DNA from: Victivallales bacterium
GTDB taxonomy: Bacteria > Verrucomicrobiota > Lentisphaeria > Oligosphaerales > Oligosphaeraceae
Assembly (NCBI GenBank): GCA_017964325.1
Contig: JAGCSE010000166.1
Location: forward strand, 1-39,192
Reading direction: 5' to 3'
DNA length: 39,192 nucleotides
The position numbers and the translations under genes are program-made. Every line of letters begins with the position of its first letter. The stretch's first letter is position 1. Below the pieces are notes generated by a model. That model was not told the DNA's origin. It saw nothing but the letters and a program-made list of their open reading frames with translations, and did not search any database. This document shows positions 7,952 through 15,547 of the stretch, one piece after another.

Positions 7952-8725
7952 CTATTTTTCAAAAATTTCACATGCTTCAAACATGTAGATTAAAACAGCA
8001 AGACCAGCTGATCTTTCTTTTTGAGAGTGAAAACCTCTTTGTGCTAACTGACACATAGATTCAAAGAGTTCATCCCCTCTAGCTCCTTCATTCCGAAATC
8101 TGTAATAATATTCTAAAAAACCATCTCGAATTTTTTCTGGAAATTGAGGATCATTTTTTACAACATTCCCAATATATTGCTCAATTGTAGAGGCCACTCC
8201 CAAACCTGATTGCATTACAACAAGATTATCTGCACTTATCTCGTTTTTCTTCATCTTATCTGATATTTTTAATAATGAATAATCACTTGTTGGCTTCTCT
8301 GGAGAAATGGTAATTGCCCATCGTGTTACCTCTGCCAATTCTCGAAAACCAACTTCAGGGAAAGCATTAACGATAGCTTGTCGAATGGCATTTTCATGTT
8401 TGTATTTGAGATCTTTAAGAAAAGAAACTGGATAATTCTTTTCCCCTTCTGGTATCTTATCAATTTCTTTATGGCAACTTGGACACAAATAAATCAAATT
8501 TGGATAAGCATTTCGTTCTTCTTCAGTCATAGAGGGATTATATCTTGCTGCTGGTGGTATGTTGTTAAGCGGATTACCAGCATGTTCACCTTCAATATGT
8601 GCACATTCACCAATAGCCCTTACACTTCCATCACCATAGTCAACAGTGAGCGTCTCATGGCATTTCGCACAGATATTTCCACTTCGGAATGCAAGAACAC
8701 GTTTTGTTGTTTCCTTAACATCCAT
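7952..8725 (-). CDS. ABC-3C effector: HNH endonuclease with ABC-3C C-terminal domain
   Basis: The first ~95 residues form an HNH treble-clef nuclease domain: CAKC at 19-22, ECAHIEG with H43, and NLIYLCPSCHKEID with N76, C81, C84 and H85. A helical region of about 160 residues follows and ends in LIYMFEACEIFEK; it is taken to be the domain that docks to the middle component. In ABC-3C systems the effector often is a nuclease released or activated on phage or plasmid entry. The start is well supported by AAGGAG seven to eight bases before the ATG; that site overlaps the stop of the hsdM/hsdS remnant, so the module uses the old restriction operon's mRNA. All zinc and catalytic residues look present. 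Confidence 0.8.
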   Translation of the reverse strand: MDVKETTKRVLAFRSGNICAKCHETLTVDYGDGSVRAIGECAHIEGEHAGNPLNNIPPAARYNPSMTEEERNAYPNLIYLCPSCHKEIDKIPEGEKNYPVSFLKDLKYKHENAIRQAIVNAFPEVGFRELAEVTRWAITISPEKPTSDYSLLKISDKMKKNEISADNLVVMQSGLGVASTIEQYIGNVVKNDPQFPEKIRDGFLEYYYRFRNEGARGDELFESMCQLAQRGFHSQKERSAGLAVLIYMFEACEIFEK

Positions 8726-8737
8726 GATAGTATCTCC

Positions 8738-9199
8738 TTAAATACCATCTTTCATCAATTTTGGCAATAGCATGTCACGAGTAGAAGCAAGATTACGAAT
8801 TGAAAAACAAAGGACTTTCAGTTGTTCTAAAATAGACATTAATATTCTATTGAATACAGTGAGTATGGACTCCATCGCTTTGATGATGGCCTCGGCACGA
8901 TTTACGGAATCTGGGAGCGAGACTAGATAGTCGAACTGCGCTTCTGGACGGAGGAACACAGCGCCTTTCGCAGAAAAATCCTCCTTTGTAGGCTCACGCG
9001 TCTTGCCACCACGCGAGGGGAGGGACTTGACAACTTCTTCCTTTACCGCCAGATAGCGACTATAGGCATGACGCAGAAAAATCAGGCCCATCACGGGCAT
9101 GAAAAACTCATTCGCGGCAAAATTGGAATTTGCCCGAAGAGTATCCGCCGCACTCCAGAGTCGCTTTTCGATTGCTTCTATATGTTCAAGCTGTGCCAT
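8738..9199 (-). pseudogene. In-frame HsdM (N-terminus) / HsdS (C-terminus) chimera left by a deletion
   Basis: Residues 1-112 are the N-terminal helical domain of a type I methyltransferase HsdM: LEHIEAIEKRLWSAADTLR, FFMPVMGLIFLRHAY, AQFDYLVSLPDSVNRAEAII. At about 8864 the sequence switches to the end of an HsdS specificity subunit: a coiled helix, then IRNLASTRDMLLPKLMKDGI. The whole S-adenosylmethionine domain (including NPPY) and both target-recognition domains are missing, with the frame kept. The product of 153 aa could still fold as two helical pieces but cannot methylate. The ATG at 9199 matches the usual HsdM start; an in-frame start 26 codons upstream lacks family resemblance. Confidence 0.85.
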
Positions 9200-9403
9200 T
9201 TTCTTCTCTTGTAATTTCAATAAAACAAATGTTAGATTTTCCAGCCTGGGCCATAGTGAATTGTATTTTAATCCCAATAGATGCTTGCATAAACTCGACG
9301 CCGTTTTTCATTCAATATAGACACACGTTTTCAGAAAATGAGAAAGCTATAGTCAATCATTGCAATTCAAAGGAGAAATGCGTAGTATTGATATTCAGAT
9401 ACA

Positions 9404-9432
9404 ATAATGCATCAGTGTATTGATTATGTCAG
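9404..9432 (-). promoter_or_regulatory. Possible sigma-70-type promoter for the defence operon
   Basis: On the minus strand CTGACA (9427-9432) and CATTAT (9404-9409) are 17 bp apart, about 200 bp before the first gene of the operon. The -35 box is close to consensus, the -10 box only fair. The 9200-9517 stretch around it is strongly AT-rich and holds no other gene that I can support. Confidence 0.35.
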
Positions 9433-9517
9433 CATCTATAAAATCTACTATATTTTTAATAAAAATCAATAAAAAACTCATTTTTGATTGTATATCGATG
9501 ATTTAACTATATTGTCG

Positions 9518-10828
9518 TCATCCTAAAATGGATTCGTCAAGCAGGAATGGGATGATGCCGACATGGATGACGCCTTGTTCATCCTGCCACATTTTCTCGC
9601 TTCCGCCGGTCACGATGATTTTTCGGAAGGCGTCACGGCAATGGCGAAATGGCAGAAGTTCCTGCTCTTCCTTCTCGGTGGCCCCCAAGGCGAAGGCCGA
9701 CTGGATATACGTCCTGCTAAAGCCACGATTGACAATGAAATCAATCTCATGCTGGCGAACTTCCCGTTTCCCATCCTTGCGTGTTTCAATCGGCACGACG
9801 CCGACATCAACCGCATATCCACGAATCCGCAGTTCGTTGAACAATATGTTTTCCATCAGATGTGTCTGCTCTTGTTGACGCCAATTCAGACGGGCATTGC
9901 GGAGCCCCACATCTTCGGCGAATAATTTGTAGGGGGTGGCAAAATATTTCTTGCCTTTGATGTCGTAGCGCTTCGCTTGTTTGAATAAATAAGCCTGTTG
10001 CAGATAGGAAATGTACAAGTCAATCGTATTTCTGCCGACGGATTGGCCAGAGACGGAATGGATGGTGTCAACCAGTTTCAGAGGATTTGTCAGTGATCCG
10101 ATGGAGGAGCTTAGGACATCCAGAAGATTTTCAAGAAGCCATGGCAGTTCAATGTCATTGTGTTCCAGCAAATCCTTTATGTAAACAGTTGAGAACAAAT
10201 GGACAAGGTAGTCACGACGCTCCTGTTCATCCTCCTGCATGACAGACAGCGGCATGCCGCCGAAAGCCATGTAGTCTTGGAATGCCGTTGTTTTGTCGCC
10301 ACCGACACAGCCATAGTATTCGGCAAATGAAAACGGATGGATCCTGACTTCGTCCCCACGCCCGCGGAAAATGGTCAACACATTGTCGGAAAGCATCTTG
10401 GAGTTACTTCCAGTCACATAAATGTCGATATTGTCATGGCGTTGGAGACCATTGAGGACTTCATAGAAAGTCATGTAAAGGGAATCTCGGTCTTCCGGTG
10501 CGACGATGGTTTCATCCACATTGTCCCGTTTCACCTTGTGGCAGTATTGGATTTCGTCCAGGAGAATGGTGATTTTTCCAGAGAGACCTGCAATCCGTTC
10601 ACGGAGGAAGGCTCCGAGTTTACGCGGATCGCGTAGTTTCTCATGTTCATCGTCATCCAATGCGAGCGTAATGATATTGCTTGCAGGAACGCCTTCATCG
10701 AGAAGATGATTGCGGAAAAGATTGAAAAGCAGGTAGGATTTGCCGCACCTGCGGATTCCGGTAATGACCTTGATCTGGCCGTTCCCCCTGCGTTTCAACA
10801 GCATCTGTAAATATCTGTCACGATTCAT
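9518..10828 (-). CDS. AAA ATPase with C-terminal DUF4143-like domain
   Basis: A 436-aa protein. The N-terminal AAA_14-type module has Walker A GIRRCGKSYLL, Walker B ITILLDEIQYC and a sensor-like YVTGSNSKML. A winged-helix segment and the C-terminal DUF4143-type nuclease-like domain (ENILFNELRIRGYAVDVGVV, then HEIDFIVNRG) follow. These proteins are frequent and mobile in Bacteroidota and PVC genomes; their cellular task is unknown. The ATG at 10828 is chosen because GAGG stands six bases before it and the family starts MNRDRYL; an upstream ATG (10963) would add 45 residues of low-complexity sequence overlapping the palindromic repeats. It is a single-gene unit. Confidence 0.85.
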   Translation of the reverse strand: MNRDRYLQMLLKRRGNGQIKVITGIRRCGKSYLLFNLFRNHLLDEGVPASNIITLALDDDEHEKLRDPRKLGAFLRERIAGLSGKITILLDEIQYCHKVKRDNVDETIVAPEDRDSLYMTFYEVLNGLQRHDNIDIYVTGSNSKMLSDNVLTIFRGRGDEVRIHPFSFAEYYGCVGGDKTTAFQDYMAFGGMPLSVMQEDEQERRDYLVHLFSTVYIKDLLEHNDIELPWLLENLLDVLSSSIGSLTNPLKLVDTIHSVSGQSVGRNTIDLYISYLQQAYLFKQAKRYDIKGKKYFATPYKLFAEDVGLRNARLNWRQQEQTHLMENILFNELRIRGYAVDVGVVPIETRKDGKREVRQHEIDFIVNRGFSRTYIQSAFALGATEKEEQELLPFRHCRDAFRKIIVTGGSEKMWQDEQGVIHVGIIPFLLDESILG

Positions 10829-10925
10829 CAGATGCCTCATGAAATTAGACGGACAATTTAGATGGAAATACAACTTTTTTGTTCGTTTAAAATAATGAGC
10901 CTTTGAGTTTTTGCAAGTTTTGGCA

Positions 10926-11055
10926 GACAATATGCATGGAATTCCAAGTAAATTGTCCGTCAAATGGCTGTTTTTCCTATTGGGACGCTTCCTGTAGGTG
11001 CAATTGATTCATGGAATTTCACAGACAAATTGCATGGAATTCCAAGTAAATTGTC
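10926..11055. repeat. Two 32-bp palindromic repeats upstream of the AAA ATPase gene
   Basis: Near-identical 32-bp units lie at 10926-10957 and 11024-11055. Each has the palindromic core TGGAATTCCA and outer arms GACAA...TTGTC, giving an extended imperfect palindrome. Degenerate half-copies (GGACAATTTAGATGG near 10850, CAATTGATTCATGGAATTTC near 11001, CAATTGTCCATGCGATTCC near 11070) surround them. The 326-nt gap 10829-11154 contains these and the terminator and no gene. They look like operators or binding sites for a DNA-binding protein. Confidence 0.7.
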
Positions 11056-11099
11056 TGAGACATGGTGCAATTGTCCATGCGATTCCGCCTTGTCTGCAC

Positions 11100-11136
11100 A
11101 AAAAAGCGTTCCCCCGGTGTGAGGGAACGCTTTTTT
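11100..11136 (-). terminator. Strong intrinsic terminator of the pseudopilin gene
   Basis: AAAAAAGCGTTCCC and GGGAACGCTTTTTT form a 14-bp stem around a short loop, with A- and T-runs at both ends. It lies 18 bp past the pseudopilin stop codon and could work in both directions. Confidence 0.9.
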
Positions 11137-11154
11137 CAGGAAACTAATTGATGA

Positions 11155-11829
11155 TTAGTTGGAGGGGTTGCGCTGCCAATCCTTCTTAAGATCGGAGTAG
11201 GGTCTGGATTCGACATGGCCTTCCTGGAAGAGGGCGTTGAAGCGCTGGTTGTGGATTCTGGCGATACGGCATGCGGTGTCGCTGATCGTCAGATGCGAAT
11301 CATTGTACAGCTGGGGGTCGTTTCCCGTCGTGGTGTCGCAGAGGGAAATGGTCGAAGACGGTTGGATGAACTTGTTGGATTTAGGGCTGTCAAGATTTGC
11401 CAGCGTGCCCTGTCCGTACAAGGTATTGCCCAATGCCGCGCGAGTACGGCCGTAGTTGTTCTTGAAGGAGGCGTCAAGACCATTACGGTTGGCGCCGCCC
11501 CATGTCTGATTGATGTCCTTGGTATCGGCAGCGGGGCAGACATAGATGCTCTTGTCGCCGACATAGTCTTTGGTGTAGTCGCAGTACCACATCAGGGAAC
11601 CGCTCCAGCCCGTTGTCTGGAAGCAGTAGATGGGCGTTGTGAAATCGACGTTGTCCTGTTCGTACATGTTCATGCCAATGCCGATCTGCTTGAGATTCGA
11701 CGAGCAGGAAATGGCGCGCGCTTTGTCACGTGCCTTGGCCAGGGCGGGAAGCAGCATGGCGGCCAGAATCGCGATGATTGCGATGACGACCAGCAATTCA
11801 ATCAAGGTGAAGCTCAACACTTTTTTCAT
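11155..11829 (-). CDS. Type II secretion/pilin-type pseudopilin (PVC-type prepilin N-methylation protein)
   Basis: The 224-aa protein begins with a short basic leader (MKKVLS), then [20 protein letters not shown] and [11 protein letters not shown], the classical class III prepilin signal and transmembrane helix. The body carries [20 protein letters not shown], and the end has [19 protein letters not shown], the C-terminal pattern of the many pseudopilin-like proteins of Lentisphaerota and Verrucomicrobiota. The residue before the expected cleavage is Ser, not Gly. AGGAG lies nine bases before this ATG but only three bases before an in-frame ATG two codons upstream (11835). It is expected to be an exported envelope protein. 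It stands alone with its own promoter and terminator. Confidence 0.9.
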   Translation of the reverse strand: MKKVLSFTLIELLVVIAIIAILAAMLLPALAKARDKARAISCSSNLKQIGIGMNMYEQDNVDFTTPIYCFQTTGWSGSLMWYCDYTKDYVGDKSIYVCPAADTKDINQTWGGANRNGLDASFKNNYGRTRAALGNTLYGQGTLANLDSPKSNKFIQPSSTISLCDTTTGNDPQLYNDSHLTISDTACRIARIHNQRFNALFQEGHVESRPYSDLKKDWQRNPSN

Positions 11830-11887
11830 CTTCATTTACTCCTGTTGTTTAGTTACCGAAACACACCTTTTTTTGATGCTAGAAAAT

Positions 11888-11915
11888 AAAATAATACCAT
11901 CCTCCGACTTGTCAA
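11888..11915 (-). promoter_or_regulatory. Promoter of the pseudopilin gene
   Basis: On the minus strand a consensus TTGACA (11910-11915) is followed after 16 bp by TATTTT (11888-11893). The start codon is about 55 bp downstream. The surrounding gap to 12133 contains only this and the reductase promoter. Confidence 0.6.
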
Positions 11916-12039
11916 GCATTTTTCTTAATAAAAAATTAATATCCTGCCGGTTTGTCATGCTTATGTTTATTGTGGCTTTGTTGAATTATTTAATAACAAT
12001 GGTTTTTGATAGATTATGGTAGTTTTTGTTGCATCATTC

Positions 12040-12068
12040 TTGATATTGCTTAGATGGGAGGTTATAAT
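12040..12068 (+). promoter_or_regulatory. Promoter of the RmlD-like reductase gene
   Basis: TTGATA (12040-12045), a 17-bp spacer and a perfect TATAAT (12063-12068) precede the reductase ATG by about 65 bp. Confidence 0.7.
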
Positions 12069-12133
12069 GTATTGATGGCTGGAAGAATCGCTGATGACCA
12101 TGAACAAGATGCAAGACAAGGAGCGGTGCAACG

Positions 12134-12931
12134 ATGAAAATGCTGTTGACTGGAGCCAACGGTTTTGTCGGAAACAGGATAAAAAACACATACGGAGAGG
12201 ATGTCGTCGCCTCGCCTTCGCTGCGGAACGCCACTGAAGACGATGTGAAGAGGATTGTCGAGGAAAGCGGGGCCGACGTCATCGTCCATACAGCGGCGAT
12301 TTCGGACATCGGCGTCTGCCAGAACAATCCGGAGCAGTCGTATATCGCCAACGTCATGCTGCCGTTCCATCTTGCCAAGGCGGCGCGGGGGAGAAAGTTG
12401 GTCTGCTTCAGTTCAGACCAGGTGTATGGCGGTTGCCAAACGGACGGCCCCTATACGGAAGAGAACGTCCGTCCGGCGAATATCTATGCCGAACATAAGT
12501 TGGAGATGGAAAAGCGTGTTCTTGACATTGATCCTGACGCGGTCATGCTCCGCGCGGAATGGATGTACGACGTCATCTCGACGAGAGGAAACTACATCAA
12601 AAACGTATTGGACGGCTATTTGACGTACAGCAGCAAACAGTACAGGGGAGTCACCTATCTTCGCGAAGTGGCGGAGAACATTCCGAACGTCATCGCCCTG
12701 CCGGGCGGCGCGTATAATTTCGGCAGCGAGACGGAGCTTTCCATGTTCGAGATAACACAGGAGCTGCTGGCGTATCTTGGGCGGCAAGGAGTTGTGAAAG
12801 ACGCTCCGCCGCGTCACAATCTGTGGATGAACTGCAGCAAGGCGACGCGTCACGGCGTGATTTTCAGCAATGTTCTGGACGGCTTGAAACGCTGCGTGGA
12901 CGACTATCGGCTGCGCCGCTGCACGGATTGA
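12134..12931 (+). CDS. RmlD-like NAD(P)-dependent sugar-nucleotide reductase (SDR)
   Basis: A 265-aa extended short-chain dehydrogenase. The Rossmann nucleotide motif is at the very start (TGANGFVG). It is followed by IVHTAAISD, the catalytic Ser region CFSSDQVYGG and the Tyr-x3-Lys pair in YAEHKLEME. This arrangement, with a short C-terminal substrate domain, fits dTDP-4-dehydrorhamnose reductase-like (RmlD) enzymes that reduce 4-keto sugars. No other nucleotide-sugar genes are adjacent, so the real substrate is uncertain. AAGGAG lies ten bases before the ATG. It is monocistronic and reads away from the pseudopilin gene. Confidence 0.8.
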   Translation: MKMLLTGANGFVGNRIKNTYGEDVVASPSLRNATEDDVKRIVEESGADVIVHTAAISDIGVCQNNPEQSYIANVMLPFHLAKAARGRKLVCFSSDQVYGGCQTDGPYTEENVRPANIYAEHKLEMEKRVLDIDPDAVMLRAEWMYDVISTRGNYIKNVLDGYLTYSSKQYRGVTYLREVAENIPNVIALPGGAYNFGSETELSMFEITQELLAYLGRQGVVKDAPPRHNLWMNCSKATRHGVIFSNVLDGLKRCVDDYRLRRCTD

Positions 12932-12937
12932 CGGAGA

Positions 12938-12967
12938 GCTAAAAGCTTGAAGCCTAAAGCTTAAAGC
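12938..12967 (+). repeat. Short AAGCTTAAAGC-type intergenic repeats
   Basis: The stretch after the reductase stop is made of variations of AAAAGCTTGAAGCC and TAAAGCTTAAAGC. The same words recur at 28729-28795 and, once, near 26777, always between genes. Confidence 0.6.
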
Positions 12968-13027
12968 GAAATACAAGGAATCTTGGGGATTTGTTATCCA
13001 GATATTTGGAATGGTTTTGGGGAACAG

Positions 13028-13055
13028 TTGATTTTTTCTTGAAGACAATTATACT
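13028..13055 (+). promoter_or_regulatory. Promoter of the MntA-HepT toxin-antitoxin pair
   Basis: TTGATT (13028-13033) and TATACT (13050-13055) are 16 bp apart, 40 bp before the antitoxin ATG. Confidence 0.5.
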
Positions 13056-13094
13056 AATGAAATAAAAAACTATTGTCATCTGAAAGCGGAGAGA

Positions 13095-13391
13095 ATGATG
13101 AACCAGATTGATAGATTGCATCGAATGAAAATCGAAATATATCGGATAGCCCATAGGCATAATGCGGAGAAAGTTTATGTCTTTGGCTCTTGCGCGCGGA
13201 AGGAAGAGACGCAGGAAAGCGATATAGACTTGATGGTGCAGTTTCTTCCAAAAGCTTCTTTTTTCGATCAGATCCAGATGGAGCATGATATGGCGGACCT
13301 GCTTCAAACCAAAGTTGATGTCGTGGATATGGATGCCTTAAGAGACGGCTATTTCAAAGAACAGGTCTCACGGGAGATGATCGCTATATGA
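13095..13391 (+). CDS. mntA: MntA-type nucleotidyltransferase antitoxin
   Basis: The 98-aa protein is a minimal nucleotidyltransferase with the complete GSX10DXD signature: G31-S32, then D43 and D45 in GSCARKEETQESDIDL. In MntA-HepT modules this enzyme AMPylates a Tyr of the HepT toxin and thereby silences it. The gene precedes the toxin and overlaps it by four bases (ATGA), the standard layout. A GGAG lies just before the ATG pair at 13095/13098. All active-site residues are present. Confidence 0.9.
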   Translation: MMNQIDRLHRMKIEIYRIAHRHNAEKVYVFGSCARKEETQESDIDLMVQFLPKASFFDQIQMEHDMADLLQTKVDVVDMDALRDGYFKEQVSREMIAI

Positions 13392-14059
13392 ACAAAGATC
13401 TGGATCGTCTTCAGCATATCAGTGAAGCATTCGAACTTCTGCTCCGCGTGACTGATTGCAACTATGCTGATTATCAGGACGACAGGGATAAACAAGCAGC
13501 GGTCGAACGTTATTTTGAAATACTTGGCGAAGCTGCCAAGATGGTTTCAGCTGATATGCAAAAAGCACATTCGGAGATTCCATGGCGTTTGGCGGGAGAC
13601 ATGAGGAATTTCATTATCCATTCCTATGTCAAAGTCAGTTCGCAACGTTTATGGGAAACGGCAAAGAATGATATTCCGTTGATTTTCAGACAGATTCGTC
13701 ATTTACTTGGCGTTTACGGCGAAGGTTGGATTCCATGTACGAAACGGATGTGCCCACCTTCCGATGCAGAATGTGTAGAGTCAATTCTTTCTTGCATTGG
13801 GAAGCTGAAAAAAGATGTTTTGACATGTATGAATGGGACAGAGGCAGGTAATATTTGTCTTGAGCTCATTGAGGCAGGAAGAGCGGCGAGCCAGTTGTCG
13901 CGCCCATTTAGGCTTGCTCATCAACAGATTGACTGGCATATGATTATCGAATACGGTGAGCGAATCGTGGCTGCATCAGAAAATATGGCTCCCATGGCTG
14001 ATATTTCCCAAATGGCTGAATGGATGATTTCAAATGAAGATAAATTAGCTTTATTGTGA
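13388..14059 (+). CDS. hepT: HepT-family toxin with a second, degenerate HepT-like half
   Basis: The 223-aa protein is about twice the usual HepT length. The first ~110 residues are a full HEPN/HepT domain with the RX4HXY motif in RNFIIHSY (R73, H78, Y80) and the conserved GEAAK and HSEIPWR. Residues 120-223 look like a second copy: EAGRAASQLSRPFRLAHQQI then DWHMIIEYGERIVAAS lines up with the first, but R, H and Y are replaced by G190, A195 and S197. The first half should be a ribonuclease toxin whose Tyr80 is the AMPylation target of MntA. The inactive half may act in dimer formation or target choice; this is inference. Internal duplication or fusion of a neighbouring hepT would both explain it. 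Confidence 0.85.
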   Translation: MNKDLDRLQHISEAFELLLRVTDCNYADYQDDRDKQAAVERYFEILGEAAKMVSADMQKAHSEIPWRLAGDMRNFIIHSYVKVSSQRLWETAKNDIPLIFRQIRHLLGVYGEGWIPCTKRMCPPSDAECVESILSCIGKLKKDVLTCMNGTEAGNICLELIEAGRAASQLSRPFRLAHQQIDWHMIIEYGERIVAASENMAPMADISQMAEWMISNEDKLALL

Positions 14060-14170
14060 TTTGTTTTCAAGTACATGGAGAAGACGTCAATAATAACTTC
14101 ATGTCAACAACTTGCAAATTTGAGCTTTGTTGGTCCTATTTAGTATGTTGTGATATGCAATCATGCCTGT

Positions 14171-15385
14171 TTATCTCTCCTGCACGATTTTCCCGCAGAG
14201 GTAGTGTTTGCGGTCAGGATACCAGAGGACGCTCTGGCCGTTGACATGCGTCATGGTGGCGTAGAGGGCGAGGTCGGCCCGCTTGTGAGCGTAGCCGAGC
14301 GGGATGCCATCGTCATCGAAGAACATTTCAGGCTCGCCGAACGTCAGCGGCTGACGGGCGTCTGGCGTGAAAATGCCTCGCACCAAATAGATAGGACGGC
14401 GATGGTGTTCCGTGTCCTTCGGGCCCCATGGGCCGAAATGACCGTCGTGGTTGTGGATGAACATGAAGAAATGGCCGCGCCCGTCGCCGTAGATCGGGCA
14501 GGGCGACAACGGATGGAGCATGGGCGGCTTGCCGTCGCCGTAGCGGAGCACTTCGGATTCGCCCCACGTGTAGCCGCCGTCGGTTGAAATCGCATACCAA
14601 GGCGAGCCGGAATTCGTGCGGAAGGCGCAGAAAAGGCGTCCGTCCGGCAGTTCGACGATGGACGGCTCCTGCGCGACGCACCATGCAGGATTGTTGCGGG
14701 ACGGCGCCTTCAGGCAGGTCGTCCACGTGAATTTCAGATTCTGCGGCGCGGGATAGTCGTCCGCGTTTTCAATGACGTACATGGAGCAGACGGATTCTTC
14801 GTCCGTCCAGTGAGGGCGGCGCGGGAATTTCGTGAGCGACGCGTAGCGGGTGATGCCGCCGACATATTTGCCGGAGGAGACTTTCAGCGGCGGCTGGTAG
14901 GCGATCATCGTCGGCGGGACGTTCGGATCGTCATTGTCGTATTCGGAAAGCTTCTGGAAGAAGGCCTGGACGGGGGTGGCGAACGTCAGACCATCGTCAT
15001 CGCTATATGTAAGGTATAGAAAACCATTTTCGTGCGGATCCGCGTAGCCGCTGTAATGGTTCAGCATGACATAGATGCGGCCTTTGGCGTTGCGGAATGC
15101 CGTGCCGAAGCTGCAGCGGTCGCGGCCGGTCTGCGGGTCGAAATTCTGCCCTGCGATGGTAAGTGGCTCTGTCCATGTCCTGCCGCCGTCGTCCGAACGT
15201 GCGCAGACATAATGCGAATCGGGGGCCTGTTCGGCGGAATCCTGCAGCCAGAAGGCGACGAAACTGCGTTCCTTAAGACCGGGCAGGACGGTGAAGACAT
15301 GGTTTGCGCCGTCGCGTTTTCCGGCGGACGGTCCTTTCGGGATATAGACGATGTAATCCGGATTTGTTCTCTGCAGTTCGTACAT
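14171..15385 (-). CDS. Sialidase-like BNR/Asp-box protein
   Basis: The 404-aa protein has Asp-box repeats (S-x-D-x-G-x-x-W): SDDGGRTWTEPL near residue 64 and STDGGYTWGESE near 269, with a weaker YSDDDGLTF between. That predicts the six-bladed propeller of exo-alpha-sialidases and related BNR proteins. There is no signal peptide, so it acts in the cytoplasm or is not a secreted sialidase. I do not see a clear catalytic Arg triad, so the sugar linkage is open. It faces away from the sugar-phosphate isomerase gene at 15548, which suggests a small sugar-use cluster. The Shine-Dalgarno is weak. Dense open frames on the other strand are composition artefacts. Confidence 0.75.
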   Translation of the reverse strand: MYELQRTNPDYIVYIPKGPSAGKRDGANHVFTVLPGLKERSFVAFWLQDSAEQAPDSHYVCARSDDGGRTWTEPLTIAGQNFDPQTGRDRCSFGTAFRNAKGRIYVMLNHYSGYADPHENGFLYLTYSDDDGLTFATPVQAFFQKLSEYDNDDPNVPPTMIAYQPPLKVSSGKYVGGITRYASLTKFPRRPHWTDEESVCSMYVIENADDYPAPQNLKFTWTTCLKAPSRNNPAWCVAQEPSIVELPDGRLFCAFRTNSGSPWYAISTDGGYTWGESEVLRYGDGKPPMLHPLSPCPIYGDGRGHFFMFIHNHDGHFGPWGPKDTEHHRRPIYLVRGIFTPDARQPLTFGEPEMFFDDDGIPLGYAHKRADLALYATMTHVNGQSVLWYPDRKHYLCGKIVQER

Positions 15386-15547
15386 GGCGGTGTATTTTTG
15401 TTCAGCTGGCGTGGAAAGGTTTCGTTACAAAATACCATTTTGTGGGCAATTTTGCAAGCGGAAGTGTGCGGTAAGATGAAAAAAGCCTTGCAGGCAGTAT
15501 ATTGTAATCAATCTTGTTTAAGAAAAAACATCAAAAAAGGAGAAAAC

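Noticed and set aside
9518..10828. AAA ATPase as part of the defence operon
   Set aside because: It is separated by an AT-rich gap with its own promoter signals and has a repeat-lined upstream region; nothing joins it to the restriction genes.
11100..11136. Attachment site or transposon end
   Set aside because: The inverted repeat with A- and T-runs is fully explained as a terminator; no transposase or integrase gene was seen in the window.
15032..15547. Long N-terminal extension of the isomerase frame (458-codon version)
   Set aside because: It crosses the sialidase promoter region and coding sequence in antisense, has no family resemblance, and a good GGAG site marks the start at 15548.
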